A stretch of 64,000 nt of DNA from Micropterus salmoides (GCF_014851395.1 NW_024041150.1:26215225-26279224); one strand, 5' to 3'. Numbered from the stretch's first letter, positions 23,254 through 35,279 are shown. Notes: a model not told the origin generated them from the letters alone. Numbers and translations are program-made.

Positions 23254-23325
23254 TTAGTTTGTTTGTGTTATTGTGTGACTTGTGTTTTAAAACAACAAAT
23301 TCACACAATAACACAAACAAACTAA
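23254..23325. repeat. Perfect inverted repeat, 25-bp arms and 22-nt loop
   Basis: TTAGTTTGTTTGTGTTATTG and TGTGA at 23254-23278 is exactly reverse-complementary to 23301-23325 (TCACACAATAACACAAACAA, ACTAA). The spacer contains a second small palindrome, GTTTTAAAAC. A degenerate extra copy of the right arm follows at about 23330-23355 (AAAGTCACATAATAACAAAA). The transcript would form a long, unbroken stem. It could be a MITE relic, a cruciform-prone site or a hairpin RNA source; nothing here decides between these. Confidence 0.85.
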
Positions 23326-24231
23326 AATACAAAGTCACATAATAACAAAAACTAACCAGCCTAGGCTGTGGTAGACCAGTAACTCCTGTCATCTGGTAAA
23401 ATTACAGTTTTTCCCAAGAGAGCTTTGACGATAGCAAGTTAAGAATAAGGTCTGTCTCTGTAGGGATCCTTTTTATAATGTTATATTGTTATAATGTTTA
23501 TAATGTCAGACACTTATAATAACTATATGAGCCTGTCCGCAGCACAAACAAGCACTTAATTGGATGTATTTTGACGGTGAGCCATTACCCGGAAAGAATT
23601 ACATTGCAGGCCGGTTTCACTGCTGCCTGCGTGATCATGCGATACTTGACCAGTTTTTATGTTGTCCCAATTAGTGACACTGACACAAAAACATCGGGTT
23701 CCAGGTTGAAAAATACCAAACTTGGCCTTTGAAGAATCTGACAGGAGCTTCTTCCTGTGGCTCAAATTAAATCATGAATACATATTTGTCAAATGTAAAA
23801 AGTTGATTATGACAACCACAAAAAGGGGACCAACTAAGTCAAAATCAGTCAAACATCACAATGTGTGTTGAATTACGGATAGACTACATTTTAACCTTAG
23901 TCAAAGGCAATACTACTGCTCTTGTGGTCTGCAATCAGTATGCAGAAAATAGCATATTACATAATTCATCCCGTGTTTCACTCTTATAGAAATCTATTCA
24001 TCAGCCAGTATACATAGCCAATTTTGTCAGGACAAGCATATTCAGACATATAAAATGTTGTTTCACGTGTGTGTGTAAAAGGGGGGGGGGGCACTGATCA
24101 CTTCAGCTACAGTACTTGTAAGGGGAAGATGGCTAATTGTAGAGGTTGTTCTGGGGAGTCCCCAGGCAGACGAGATAACATGAATGCTCCACAGGGTCCT
24201 TATCAATGAGTAATGACCTTGGCTGTCTTCC

Positions 24232-24286
<55 letters not shown>

Positions 24287-25911
24287 CCGCATGCAAGCTC
24301 CCTAGACAGAGAGTGACATCATCTCATGGTAACCAAATGGATAAGTTAGTGCAGGTTTTGGTGGTAAGGGGATTGGTTCAATTTTAAAAGGTGCATTGGG
24401 AAGCTGAGGAGAGTAGTGGTTAAATCGTCTATTAGCACAGCTAAGATGGACTCCTGGGCTTTGGAAAGCTTGCTTCACCATAGAGAATCAGATTGCTTGC
24501 TATCTGAAGTGGGGGAAAACATCTTTCCTAAAAGCCTTTTGGATTTTAGCTTTTTCTGCTCTGTCCCACCAATAGGCCATGGGTGGTTGACAACTGAGGG
24601 AAATGTTAGTTTGAAATAAATAATTAATCAGTGAATAAAGAGGAGTAGTATATCACAAAAACAAAAACAACAACAAACCCATAAATTTCATGAATCAATA
24701 CACTCTCAGTGCAATCTTGTTTCATCTGCATATAAATGACAGTAGGCGATAATAACTTTCATTGGAGACAGTTTACATGATCAGTGCTGTTTGTTCCATT
24801 TTCTCTGTGATTAACAGTAGAGTGCAGCAACTGCATGAGCAACCTCAATAAATATGTGATGTTGTCAGGAGAAACATAGTGCTGTCTCTTAATATACTGT
24901 TATTTCTGCCATCAGTAATGTGTAACATTTAATAAGAACATTGTGTTTGTTTTGAACAATTAAAAACATGAAGGTTGATAAATTAAAACAATAAAATGTG
25001 CATTATTTTATCTGGTTGAGTTATTCATACACTTAGTTGAAGACATAAGTAAAAATAGTTGTAGCAGTGCAGCAGCATTTCATTTGTGTCACAGTAAAAA
25101 ATGAATTTATCAATAAAGGACTACAGGTAATATCTTGTAATAATAAATAATAATAATATGTATAAAAAATAATATCAATTGTACTACAAATAAATGGGAG
25201 AAATTATTGTATGACACAGTACACAAATAAAATAGGAAAAAGATGATAAGAGCAAGAATTCCTGTTCCATATTTGCCTTTGTACCACAAGCGCCCCATCA
25301 CCACAACACTTTCCATCACTGTCATCCTCCTGTATTCCACCACCACCTAATCATCTGTAGGCTATATTACACATTTTCATCACAATATGATATTCAGTCA
25401 ATAGACAAGAAAAGTTGGAATATATATATATAAATTCACTATTACACTGGGAAAGGGTGAACTTGAGAATTTTCATTTCATTTGTCAATTTTCTTTCTTT
25501 AGGCTACATCATACCTCAGCAGTTTGTTAAGCATAAAAATGTATTTAATTTAATTTTGAAAACAGCTAAAATGGTGTTCACTACCATATCTACTTGTGCC
25601 AAAAGTTTGTTTTTATTTCACAGTGACACTAATGGCAATAGAGAGCCTAAGTTCCTCGCTTCCGCTTCCACCCCATGGGACTTTATTTCAGAATTCTTTT
25701 TTACGTTAGTCAAGGGCGAGAGTCAATTTATGTTTTTATCCCGTTCGAAGTGTGCCCACAAATACACATAATTGTAAGTCAAGAAAGTCACAGTTTGTCA
25801 TAAAGCTGTACAGTAGCAGTTAGTTTTGTGTGAAAACCGTTCAATGAACTACATCTCTTGTCTCGCACAATATATGTCTGCAACATGTAATTGCTTGGTT
25901 GCTATTAGATA
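23326..25911. other. No gene; G-run and CA microsatellite
   Basis: Unique AT-rich DNA containing an 11-G run at 24081-24091 and the CA repeat at 24235-24284. A 118-codon frame at 25415-25771 has no recognisable content and reads through AT-rich DNA, so it is not called. Confidence 0.5.
24235..24284. repeat. (AC)25 microsatellite
   Basis: Fifty bases of uninterrupted AC. Confidence 0.95.
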
Positions 25912-26289
25912 GGGCTGTCGGGATAACCGCAAAATTGAGATACCGCACTTTTGGTCAAGCCTACCGTGAAGGATGGCAAGCACCACAACAACCGCAATGT
26001 TCATACTTTACACATCAGGGTGTGTTAAATTAATAAATTAGTGCTTCAAAAGTTCCACAACCGTAACGATTCAAGGACGGATCGCCATGGCCTGTACGTG
26101 ACCCGACTTCAAACTTGGAAGCTGTAAGTGGTGCCATGTTTTGTGTTGTTTTACTGTTTGTTTTAAAGGTTAGCAAACTTGAGGTTAGCATATTGCGCAT
26201 CTAATGTGGCTAGCAGGCTCAACGATGTTGGACTAATGTTGTAATCAAGAGGGACAGTCGAGAGAAACTGTGAATAGTAAGCCTCATTT

Positions 26290-26425
26290 GAAGGGGCTGG
26301 CTGTGGGGGTAGAACGGGTTGCCAGTTAATGGAAAGATCGGCGGTTCAATCCCCAGCTCCTCCACCAGTGTATGAATGTGTGTGAATGGTGAATGCGATG
26401 TAGGGCTTTGCTGTGGTATGTAAAT
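26290..26425 (+). mobile_element. tRNA-derived SINE, internally deleted copy
   Basis: GGGGTAGAACGGGTTGCCAG (box A side), GGCGGTTCAATCCCCAGCTC (box B) and CAGTGTATGAATGTGTGTGA match the SINE at 45234-45510. The middle (CATGTCAAAGTGTCCTTGGG in the other copy) is missing, so this copy has lost about 60-70 bp between GCTCCTCCA and CCAGTGTATG. It lies in the leader of the hAT element. Confidence 0.7.
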
Positions 26426-26714
26426 TGACTTGATAGAAGGTAATGATATAGCCAACGTTACGGACAAACTACAAAAATGAGTTTGCTTGGTAATGTTGTT
26501 GACTAGCACCCAGCAGCTAGCTTGCTCCATAAAGCTGCTGTTAGTGGCTCGCTGTGCAGTGAGGCGAGATCGACAAACACTCTTACTATGGTATATGGCA
26601 CCAAATTACTTAACTGATGAAAAATGCGAAAATACCACATACGCACTGTTGAGTGTACCACGGTGGAAATTACTTCACTGCGACAGTTCTAGCTACTAGC
26701 AAAGTAACTCAGCT

Positions 26715-27674
26715 ATGTTCCACGCAGAAATCATAGCCCCCCCTCCAGCTTCATCATCCGGTGATAGCTCAGTAACGATGGTAGCAGAGGCCAGCAAGAC
26801 AAAGAAAAGACAGAACAATGACAGCTACTTGTCTTATGGTTTCATTACTGGAGATTCATCCTGCCCTTTACCTCTGTGCCTGGTATGTGGTATGAAAGTA
26901 TCAAACGAAGCAATGATTCCGAGCAAACTTAAAGACACCTGACAACAAATCATCCGTCACCAGTAAGCAAGGATGGAGGAGTATTTGCTCGTTTGAAAAG
27001 TCAACACAATCGACAAGAGCAAGTGATGATGAAGTGTGCAAAAGTGTCAGAGAAAGCACTGGAGGCTAGCTATTTAGTGGCCGAGATTGTAGTTAAGGCA
27101 AAGAAGCCACACGTGATTGGGGTGGTGATGGCGCATAGATAAGATTCTTGCCTGTGAGACATCCACCATTGTTTTCCTGAGCAAGACACTTAACCCCTCG
27201 TTGCTACAGAGGCATGTGACCTCTGACATGTATAGCAATTGTAAGTCGCTTTGGATAAAATAAATGAATAAATGTAAATGATTGCCGAGACAGTTATATT
27301 ACCAGCATGAACAGCAATTGTCAACAAAATTCTATGGCCACAAGCAGCAAAAGAAATTGCAAAGGTTCCACTGTCGGACTCTACAATTCGAAGGCGGATC
27401 AATGACATGTCTGCAGATATTGAAAACCTGGTTTTAGAAAAAATCATATCTAGTGTGAAATTTTTCTTACAAGTTGACGAATCAACACACGTCAGTGGGC
27501 ACGCTCAGCTCTTGGCAAATGTTCAATTTGTGTATAGGGACCATATTAGGGATAATTTTTTATTTTGCAAACCAATGCCTAACAGAACAACCGGAGAGGA
27601 AATTTATCCTGAGACAACTGAGTATCTTGAACAGGGAGGATTAAGTTGGAAAAACTGTGTAAGTGTCTGCACTG
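26715..27674 (+). pseudogene. Broken hAT transposase, ZBED5-like
   Basis: The frame from 26715 reads a basic N-terminus, then the BED-type finger CLVCGMKVSNEAMIPSKL, where it is broken. A one-base loss in the A-run at about 26931 removes the histidine half of the finger from frame; LTTNHPS is readable in the next frame. Then come VSEKALEASYLVAEIVVKAK and KPHVI, the SINE insertion, and AETVILPA with an in-frame stop. The frame continues with STIRRRINDMSADIENLVLE and the first catalytic-region motif FFLQVDEST, through NVQFVYRDHI and TGEEIYPETTEYL to GLSWKNCVSVCT. The rest of the RNase H-like fold and the hAT dimerisation domain are absent. These motifs follow the order of domesticated ZBED5/GTF2IRD2-type proteins and their parent transposons. 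It is non-functional as read. Confidence 0.8.
27120..27278 (+). mobile_element. SINE inserted in hAT transposase, TGATTG target duplication
   Basis: It starts GGGTGGTGATGGCGCATAGA and contains GAGCAAGACACTTAACCCCT. It ends GTAAGTCGCTTTGGATAAAA with an AATGAATAAATGTAAA tail, which I recognise as the 3' end of a very widespread teleost SINE. It is bracketed by TGATTG at 27114-27119 and 27279-27284. Subtracting it with one duplicate joins the transposase frame from KPHVI to AETVI without a shift. The box B region is deleted or diverged. Confidence 0.85.
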
Positions 27675-28060
27675 GCTTTCACGTTTCTTGTTGTTTCACA
27701 TTTACCCTGTGCCTTGTCGCTGTCTTCCCTAACCTTGTCCCTCTGTCTGTTTCCCTCCCAGGTACACTCACCCTCGTTCTCCGTTCGGCTGGGCTCATCC
27801 ACCGGCCCACTCCTCCTCGGACTTCCCTCACGGCGTCCTCCTTGTTCCCCTGCCTCGCCTCGCTTCCTCGGCCCCTGTGTTCCCCGGCTCCCTGGCACCC
27901 CTGTCTCCTTGGTTCCCCGTGCCTGTGCTTCCCTGACGTCCTCCTCTCCCTCCACTCCAGTCCCTCTCACACACCACGCAATCCCATAACACAATGTCCG
28001 CAAAGTAGGAGATTGGGGTGGATGGATCAAACAAACACATAACATTCACACAGGGATGTC
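27675..28060. other. Abrupt C-rich block of unknown origin
   Basis: About 27720-27980 is strongly pyrimidine- and C-rich with many CpGs (CCTCGGCCCCTGTGTTCCCC, GGCTCCCTGGCACCCCTGTC). It begins right where hAT similarity ends. Open frames exist on both strands (27407-28042 plus continuing from the transposase, 27641-28045 minus with a G/R/E-rich product), but both look compositional. It may be part of another retroelement or a GC-rich insertion; I cannot name it. Confidence 0.4.
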
Positions 28061-28289
28061 AGTGTTGACTTATTTAAAGTTTTGTTGAATAACGTTAGGT
28101 GACTTAGGCCACATACTTCTTAAACCCAAACCACACTCTTTTCTTAAACCTAACCTAGTATGGTTGTTGCTGAAACGTAACCCAAAAAAATTTAATCAGA
28201 AGTTTAATTTTTTGTGACTTCCAGATGAGATCCAAGATGGTGCTGCGTATAGCGTGTATGTTTTGTTTTTGTGTGTTAACTCAGTTAAC

Positions 28290-28795
28290 ATGCCCATCAA
28301 CGAAAACTCATAGATAGCACAACTTTTCATCATCAATGCCTTTAGAATGTACAGTTGAACATTTAAGTCGATCCGATTAATTCCCTAGGAGGAGTTCGTT
28401 AAAGTATGGACCTTGTAAAAGGCCATAAATGGGCTGTAAAATGGCTGACTTCCTGTCTGATCGGGTATGGCTCCAAGAAGCTTTTTTGTGTGTCTTGGGA
28501 TGATACATGTCCCCAGAAAATTTTGTGCATGTAGGTTGAAGTAGGCGCGGGGGCAAATTTTTTCCAACTTTGCAGGTGGTGCTCTAGAGCCATTTTGCCA
28601 TCATCTGCGAGACCCTGAAAATACGTAATTTTTCACCAGACCTGGCATTGTGTGTTGCGTTTGGGTGAGTTTTTGGGGACATTTAGGCCATCAAAAGTGT
28701 GATTCATTTGGGAGAAAGAAAGAATAATAATAATCCTTACAATTTCAATAGGGTCCTCGCATGTTTCATGCTCGGGCCCTAATAATAATAGGAGG
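28290..28795 (+). repeat. Dispersed teleost repeat ending GCTCGGGCCCTAATAATAATA
   Basis: TTTAAGTCGATCCGATTAAT, CCTAGGAGGAGTTCGTTAAA, GGTGGTGCTCTAGAGCCATT, TTTTTGGGGACATTTAGGCC, GATTCATTTGGGAGAAAG, ATAATAATAATCCTTACAAT and TGCTCGGGCCCTAATAATAA occur in order. This is the order of a dispersed repeat I recognise as abundant in fish genomes. It is noncoding. Confidence 0.65.
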
Positions 28796-30249
28796 TTTCA
28801 CAAGACCAGATTTTTCTGTACATCATCCAGATGTCTCCTGATTTAAGTTAAAACCTTACAATTTAATTTAATTATTCAGGATGTAATGACGAACGTTAAA
28901 ACTATCTTACAGCTGTGGGTCTTTACTCTGCCGTTGTTGCTGGACTCTCTGCTGTGTTGGCTGCAGTGGTCTGCATGTCTGTTGAAGGCTCTGTGAGTGG
29001 ACTGGCCGGCCAGCTTGTTAGCTTCTCCCTGTGGGCTGGTTCGTTAGCTCCCCCGGCAGACGGTTGCAGAGCGTCACTCCGGAAAGGTTTGAGCACATTT
29101 TTGATTCGCCATCATTTTTAGTAAAACTGCCAATGTTCGACATCAGCTGATTTCTCGCCTCAAAACTTGTCAGAGGTGGATTTAATGATGAAATCATGTA
29201 CAAAAATAGTAAAAAACGTTCTGTTGTTGGCCTGTCTCTCAGCTTCTTTCTGCCCCTCACTTGAAAGCTGAAATGAATGCTGGGATATCTCTGCCGCCAA
29301 GTTCACAAGTTACCAACTGATGCATCCTAGGTAAAATGGGCATGTCAAGAACACTTCTTGAACTCAACCGTTCTTGCCAAAATGCAAATTTATGTATTGG
29401 GACAGTACTTGGGCCACAAAAGATGATGTTTGAACACAAGTACAGACAAGAACACAGATTGAGAAAGGCCCTAGGAGCAGACTAAACTACAATCTAAAAC
29501 AGGAACCATGAAGCTCATGGAAACACACAAGGAACAAAGTTACAAAATAAAACATTCAAAAGCAAGAAACACAGACAGAAAAACATAACCAGAATACAAG
29601 TGAAACCCAGAAACTACATAAAAACATAGGAAACAACTGAAAAACACATGTAAATCTGTATCTGCCATGTTGTTCTTTCTCTGCAAAAAGTTTACTATTT
29701 TTGTTTATTCCATATGTATAGAATAAACAAAGTCACTGGACTGGTACTTTCATGTTGTTTTTTTGTCATTGATTCAACAGCCATACATGTTGATTTGGAG
29801 TCACTGATAATGGTCATATGTCAGTTTGAGGTTATTGATTATCTATCGATTTAGTTGTTTAGTTATGAGGACATGTTGGATTCAGCCATAAAGGTTATAA
29901 AAAATCCACACAGAGACACTAACCACAACACAGCCTAGATGATTTAATTATAATTTGCCCTTTAATAGCATAGATAACCAAACCAAAGGTTGGGGGTTGG
30001 GGTAGGGTGCTCTGCATGCTTATTGTTGCAAGGCCGCCTTGGTAGTTTTTCTCCTAACCCAGTTTCCAGCAGTGTGTTTCACCTTGGAGCAAGCAGAGAG
30101 GCACTATTCAAATGGGGATAAAGTAGGCTGACAGTCTCTTCCCCCCCGCAGATATGTCCTGCTTCAAAACCTAAACATCTCTCCTTGCTCCAGGAGAATA
30201 AATAAAGAAATAAATCGCCGACAAGCAGAAGAAGGAGAAATACTAGTGC

Positions 30250-30425
30250 TGCTCCATCCTCCCGAGGATAACAAGAATAATGCCTTCATTTGCTGCAGGG
30301 CCTCCACGCTGCACCAAGTATAGACATGGCTTTTATGGCTGTAGTATTTCTGATTGGCATCCTAGGACAGCCATTTGAATTATTTAATAGAGCTCCCATT
30401 CCCTCAGTGGAGGGAGGAAAAGAAA
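30250..30425. other. Candidate conserved noncoding element (unproven)
   Basis: TGCCTTCATTTGCTGCAGGG, GACATGGCTTTTATGGCTGT, CAGCCATTTGAATTATTTAA and TAGAGCTCCCATTCCCTCAG form a unique block without repeats. It spans part of an open frame (30290-30526) that has no recognisable domain. Noncoding control DNA is the likelier reading. Confidence 0.2.
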
Positions 30426-31499
30426 TATGTTTGTGTTTGTGTATTGGGTGTTTGTGTTATTGGGAGTTTCTACCATGCCTTGCTCTTTATTGTCTTTGCT
30501 TTGGCATTCTCACAGGCCTAACTTAAGTCAAGTGAGGCTATTGTTTTACCAAACAACTCATATGTCACTTTTTTCTGAAGAACAGTAACACAAAAAAACA
30601 GTACTTGAAACATCTCAAGAAAAACCCAGGCAAGGACTGCGCAAAGCACTGAAAACTGCTTTTCAATAATTTTGATGATAAAATGTGAAATCAATCAAAC
30701 ATTGAACACACTTCATCTGCTGTTTCTCCCCAAAGTTGCCCAGGGGTGAATCAGTCAATCCAAGATCACAATGTAGAACACAGAAAGGATATTGAAGGGA
30801 TCTGGGCCTTGGGCTTTCACGAACCTGATCCGTTTCCTGCTGCGGAAAAGAAAGAGAGAGCGAGATGAGTTAGTCTCTGTGGTGTAACTATCTCTCCCCA
30901 GAGCCCTGTGTGGGAATGTGCAGGTGTTACAAAATCTCCAGCTCTCCCTCCTTTCAACATTCTATAACTCACTTGCTCCCTACTTTTTGTTTCTCTCCGT
31001 CTCTCCTTGACAGCGTGAATCAAAGATTCTGAAAGACTTGAAATGAAATGAGAGAAACCACAGCAAACAGCAAATCATATCCATTCCTGATCAATGGAAT
31101 AAATGTGGTGTGACCCAGCATGACAACATGATAATCTCAATTCAGTGCATACAGGAAGTGTAGCCTGAATGTGACTCAAATATAAAAGAACCTTGCTGTC
31201 TGGAGGACTATTTAGATATGACCATCAAGAGCTGGACATGACCCGTTTGACCAGGCCCTGCCTCAACCCTGCCACCATCGTCCCTCCCCCAACCCCATCT
31301 CCACATCCTGTCTTTATCTGGACTGATCGCCTCAAGCCTGTCTGACCTTGGCAAGCAGATAAAAAAGCAGACAGATAAGGAAGAAGAGGCCGGGTAAATA
31401 ACAGGGAGGGAAGGGAGAGCAAAAAGGAGTAGTGTGCCATGAGATGCATTTTTCCTAAACTCTGGCTGTTCGAGAACCCCAATTTACATTGCCAGGGAA

Positions 31500-31770
31500 A
31501 TCCTCTGGGAGGCTTTATGATAGATGAATAAGACTACTCTACCAAGGGGAGGAGATGAAGTCTGGGATGACCCGCTTTCGCAAATTTGGCCCAAGGGAGA
31601 AGGAAGAGGAAGCCGGGAAACTTAAGCTTTTGCAGAGTGGATATCGCTGTTGAGTCCCTGAAGCGACATTAGAGTGCTAAATTTATCATCTTGTCATATT
31701 TGGTATTATGAATTAGGCTTAAAATGCAATATGCCCTGTCAGCGGGTTACACTTTCAGTAAAACTGTTTA
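31500..31770. other. Candidate conserved noncoding element (unproven)
   Basis: CTGGGAGGCTTTATGATAGA, GACCCGCTTTCGCAAATTTG, GTGCTAAATTTATCATCTTG and TTATGAATTAGGCTTAAAAT make up a unique, motif-dense stretch with no open frame. The call rests on texture only. Confidence 0.2.
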
Positions 31771-33769
31771 TTTGAACCATTATTTCTTGATGCTGTATCC
31801 ATACAGACCTTTGAAATAAATCAATTAATATTTAAACCTGCATGAATTTATTAAAATGTGCCAGTTTTGTGATTGTGACGTCAATGACAAATGCAACGAT
31901 AGGTTTTTTTGATGACCTTTTTTCATGACAAAAATAAAACAAAAACTACTACTGTCCTGATTAAAAGTGTCCCTAGCTGTGCAAGAATATCTTTTTTTCA
32001 GAAGTTGATTTAGCTGCTCTAGCCAGTAATGTTAGCTAACAAATTCATAGAAGGAAAAACATACCAGATATATGGACTAAGTTCAAAGGCAATCCCACAG
32101 AAAATTTGACAAGCAGTGACAACAAAACAGCTGTGATATACCACAAAAACATACAGGCCAGCATGCAGACATTTGTTAAAAAGAAAAAAAGTAAGCTAAT
32201 TCCAAAGTACCATTATGTAGGGCTGTGAATATGGATGCAACATTAAGCTAAGTACATCAATATCCACAGTCGTATTTTGGCACAAAAGCTGTAGCTTCAC
32301 AATGCTAATAAAACATAATTCATAATTCAAAATGCAGAAAATGCGACAAAAACTAACCAAGCCAAATGCTAAAAAATGTATCAAAAGAATAAGGACAATA
32401 CTAAATAAAAATTAGGTGCCAAAATGTTCAGTGCTGTGTTGGCTTTCAGATTCTGAAAAGCATTAATGGACACCTATTGAGTTTGATTTGTATGCTCATT
32501 AATGTTTTAGCCCGTATATATGATGATAGCAGTTCAATGTTCCATAGCCCTTTAATTTCCTTGTGAACTTGTGTATTGATAATTTGAAAAATAAATTGCT
32601 CTCACTCTTACAAAGTGACAGATGGGAATATAATAAAAGTCACTATGGGATGCAAAGGTAATAGTAATTTAAAGGGCTGAAAAACTCATTTCTTTTTTGT
32701 GGATATTTTACGTGTTGCCATAGGTTCAAATTAAACTCAGTTGAGTTCCGTCCTATCTAGATTGTTATGATGTCAAAGACACTTGTTGTTGTGACACAAG
32801 AAGACACTCTAAAAGCAACTGTGACACAAATAATCAGAACCTTTGATTATGACCATGGATTATTAGTGACAGCACAGGGACAGTTTGTTCGGGGCAGACG
32901 CTAATAACCAAACTGTGTGTGTCTTCATGTCCCCTCTTGGACACAGACTAATGAGAAGTGACCCGTAATTGTGTTGTTCTGTTAAGGTGGCACGATGTCG
33001 GGGAAGACAGAGTGAAGCTCTCTGTTTATTCACAAAACCAATCAAAACTGACTGATTGAAAAGAAGCTGTTATTAGAATGCATGTGAACTTAATGATCTC
33101 AGCACTCAAACTGCGTGGTGTGAGGTGGGATTGTTTACTGTTCCATCAGTACCATCATGTGCAGCATAACGGCGATCAAAATGTCAAAAATGTACTTATA
33201 TATATATAAAACAACCACATCAAGACTAATGCTCAAAGTTCACTTGTGACAGACAAGAATTCTTCTTTATGTACAATTACAAAAGGTTAGCAGGTTGGCC
33301 CTGTGTTGTCCAGGGGGCTGAATTAGCTTTTAACAGTCTCACTGTGTAGGTGCTATAATTGCACCACTCTAGGTAGTGTTGCCCCATGGCTACACCATTC
33401 CGTGCCTCTATTTCCTCCAATCATGACAGCTGCATCTCAGCTCTGATTGGGCGAATGCTGTGAGGAGTTCCTGACCTTTCAGATGGAGCCCATGTGGCCC
33501 GATTCGGTTGGCTGGTTTACATTCTGTCAAACATGAGTCTGTGAGGCACAGAGAACTTTCAGGAAATGTCAAACTGTACTGTGATATTATTTTGAAGAAT
33601 CTTGGCAGAGGTTGACACAGATCTTGCGTTTGACTGGGAGAGCTCTCGATTTGCATCCAGTGCTTGTTCAAATAAACAACATTTGTGATTCATGAAGATC
33701 AGACATTTTGAAGAATTCAGAGAACAGGTGCAGCAAAAATTAGGTAAGAGCATCAGAACCAGAACGAGC

Positions 33770-34010
33770 ATGCATCTCTGAAGCGCCGCTAACTCTCAGC
33801 AGTGGGAGGGGATGTTGCACAGGACACTCCAATGTCAGCAAAAGCTCCAATTAGTAAGGTAATTACTTTTGTATTAATACTTTATTTGTGATTCATGGAA
33901 CTGACTACGGGCTTGACACTTGCTTTTCATTACTTTTGATTTGTGGAGATGAGCCTTGCCTCTGACTGCCCCTGATGTGGCAGAAACCAGCCTAGTAGAA
34001 AGGTTATTAG
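33770..34010. other. Candidate conserved noncoding element (unproven)
   Basis: AGCTCCAATTAGTAAGGTAA, TTACTTTTGTATTAATACTT and TATTTGTGATTCATGG carry several homeodomain-type ATTA sites in non-repetitive DNA, ending shortly before a T-rich run and the repeat A copy. Confidence 0.2.
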
Positions 34011-34119
34011 AATGTGCATCTTTTAAACAAATTGAAAAAGTTTAAAATTATGCTTTATTAAAGTAGAAGTTTTTTTTTGTTTTTTGTTTTTTTACCTTTG
34101 GAGCTGTACCAGAGCTCCT

Positions 34120-34577
34120 TTAAGATATGGCATCACTTTGGTCCAGAGTAAAATTTCTCAATTGGGTGGATTGCTATTAAATTGGGGACATGTTTTGGAG
34201 ATGGCTAAACAATAGCACCCACTGACTTTGCTGATCTCCTGACATTTCCTCTAGCACCACCATGAGGTGGACATTTGGGGATATGAGTGAATCGTCTCAA
34301 ACAAACTGTTGGTTCACGCCCTCTCATTTAGTATTGTAACAAACTGATAATCCCTCAACTTTTCATCTAGCACTATCCTTCTGTCCACATTTTTTTTTTG
34401 TTTGGAGGGAGGAAGACGAAGCTGAGATGATGACATGATAAACAATTTCTCTCAAACAACCACATGTTAGCATTGTCATTGTGAGAACATTAGCATGCTT
34501 ATGGTAGAATTTAGCTCCAAGCACCTCTATGTAGTACAACTTTACAGAGCTGCTAGTGTGGCTGTAGACTCTTAAGA
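34120..34577 (-). repeat. 'Repeat A' copy, minus orientation
   Basis: Reverse-complement order: CTACAGCCACACTAGCAGCT, GGTGCTTGGAGCTAAATTCT, AGCATGCTAATGTTCTCACA, ATGACAATGCTAACATG and, further along, CTCATGGTGGTGCTAGAGGA and AATGTCAGGAGATCAGCAAA. Together these match the order of the same repeat as at 1895 and 6725, with more of its 3' half retained. A T-run interrupts it near 34391. Confidence 0.6.
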
Positions 34578-35260
34578 CTTCCATCAGTGTAAATAAAACA
34601 AGCAAAATTTTGTTTCATTGTTTCTATGGGGGCTCTGCTTTTCCTATGGGTGAGTTAGTTGGTATGTTTGCACCCCTACTGCTTGCAAAGCTCCTGATAA
34701 ACTAGTTTTTAACCACATACTGGCATGATGGCGACCCCTTGTAACCTGCATTCCTTTGGAGCATTTGTTTGCTCAGGAGTGGAGGGAGAGAGAGAGAGAA
34801 GGCAGGGAGGCAGGCAGAACAGAGAAAACCAGGGAAAAAACTGAATCACAGACAAAAAGGAGAAAAAGCCAGGACACTCACCGTCAGCCGGGCTGCCACC
34901 ACAACATCTGCTGTGACAATAGAGTGACCAGTTATCAAAGAAAATATTCTGGTGTCAACCAGGCGTGATTCGGACCTGAAGTTATTACATTTTTTTTATC
35001 TCCCAGGTAAAAACAAACTATTCAAGTATTTGAAAAATGCTGCTTACATTGCAGCCGCTTGTCTATGCAAACTTGTTGGAAAAAAATGAAAGACGTTCCT
35101 ACTAATGCTCTACGGGAATCCTCCCTCTCCACATGACCCGTGTACATGCATCCCAAACACCATGTTGTGTGCTTGCACCTGAATGTGTTTGATTATTAAA
35201 GCTATAGTCTGTCAGCTGTTAACCATCAATGCCCACCTGTGTAGGTATTACAGCCCATCA

Positions 35261-35279
35261 ACACACACACACACACACA
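35261..35279. repeat. Short (AC)n microsatellite
   Basis: Nine AC units. Confidence 0.85.

Larger units (their letters stand above)
25912..27674 (+). mobile_element. Truncated hAT transposon (ZBED5-like) with nested SINEs
   Basis: The left end AGGGCTGTCGGGATAACCGC resembles hAT-type ends common in fish. A BED-type zinc-finger transposase starts at 26715 and can be followed to about 27674, where similarity stops abruptly at a C-rich block. Two SINE insertions lie inside, at 26290-26425 in the leader and 27120-27278 in the transposase. No right terminus was found, so the element is 3'-truncated. Assignment of the 25912 end and the transposase to one element is inferred from order and orientation. 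Confidence 0.6.
28796..34119. other. No gene recognised over about 5.3 kb
   Basis: Unique DNA with only short chance frames. 29470-29660 is A-rich with repeated ACATAA/AAACAC phrases (similar in style to 63000-63200), possibly an old retroelement tail. A small 11-bp-arm hairpin TTTGTTTATTC/GAATAAACAAA lies at 29700-29731. Three stretches with noncoding-element texture are listed separately. Confidence 0.45.

Noticed and set aside
24063..24296. Minus-strand frame with a CVCV run
   Set aside because: Translation of the AC microsatellite.
27641..28045. 134-codon minus-strand frame, G/R/E-rich
   Set aside because: It is the antisense reading of a C-rich block, and the plus strand is equally open there, so composition explains it.
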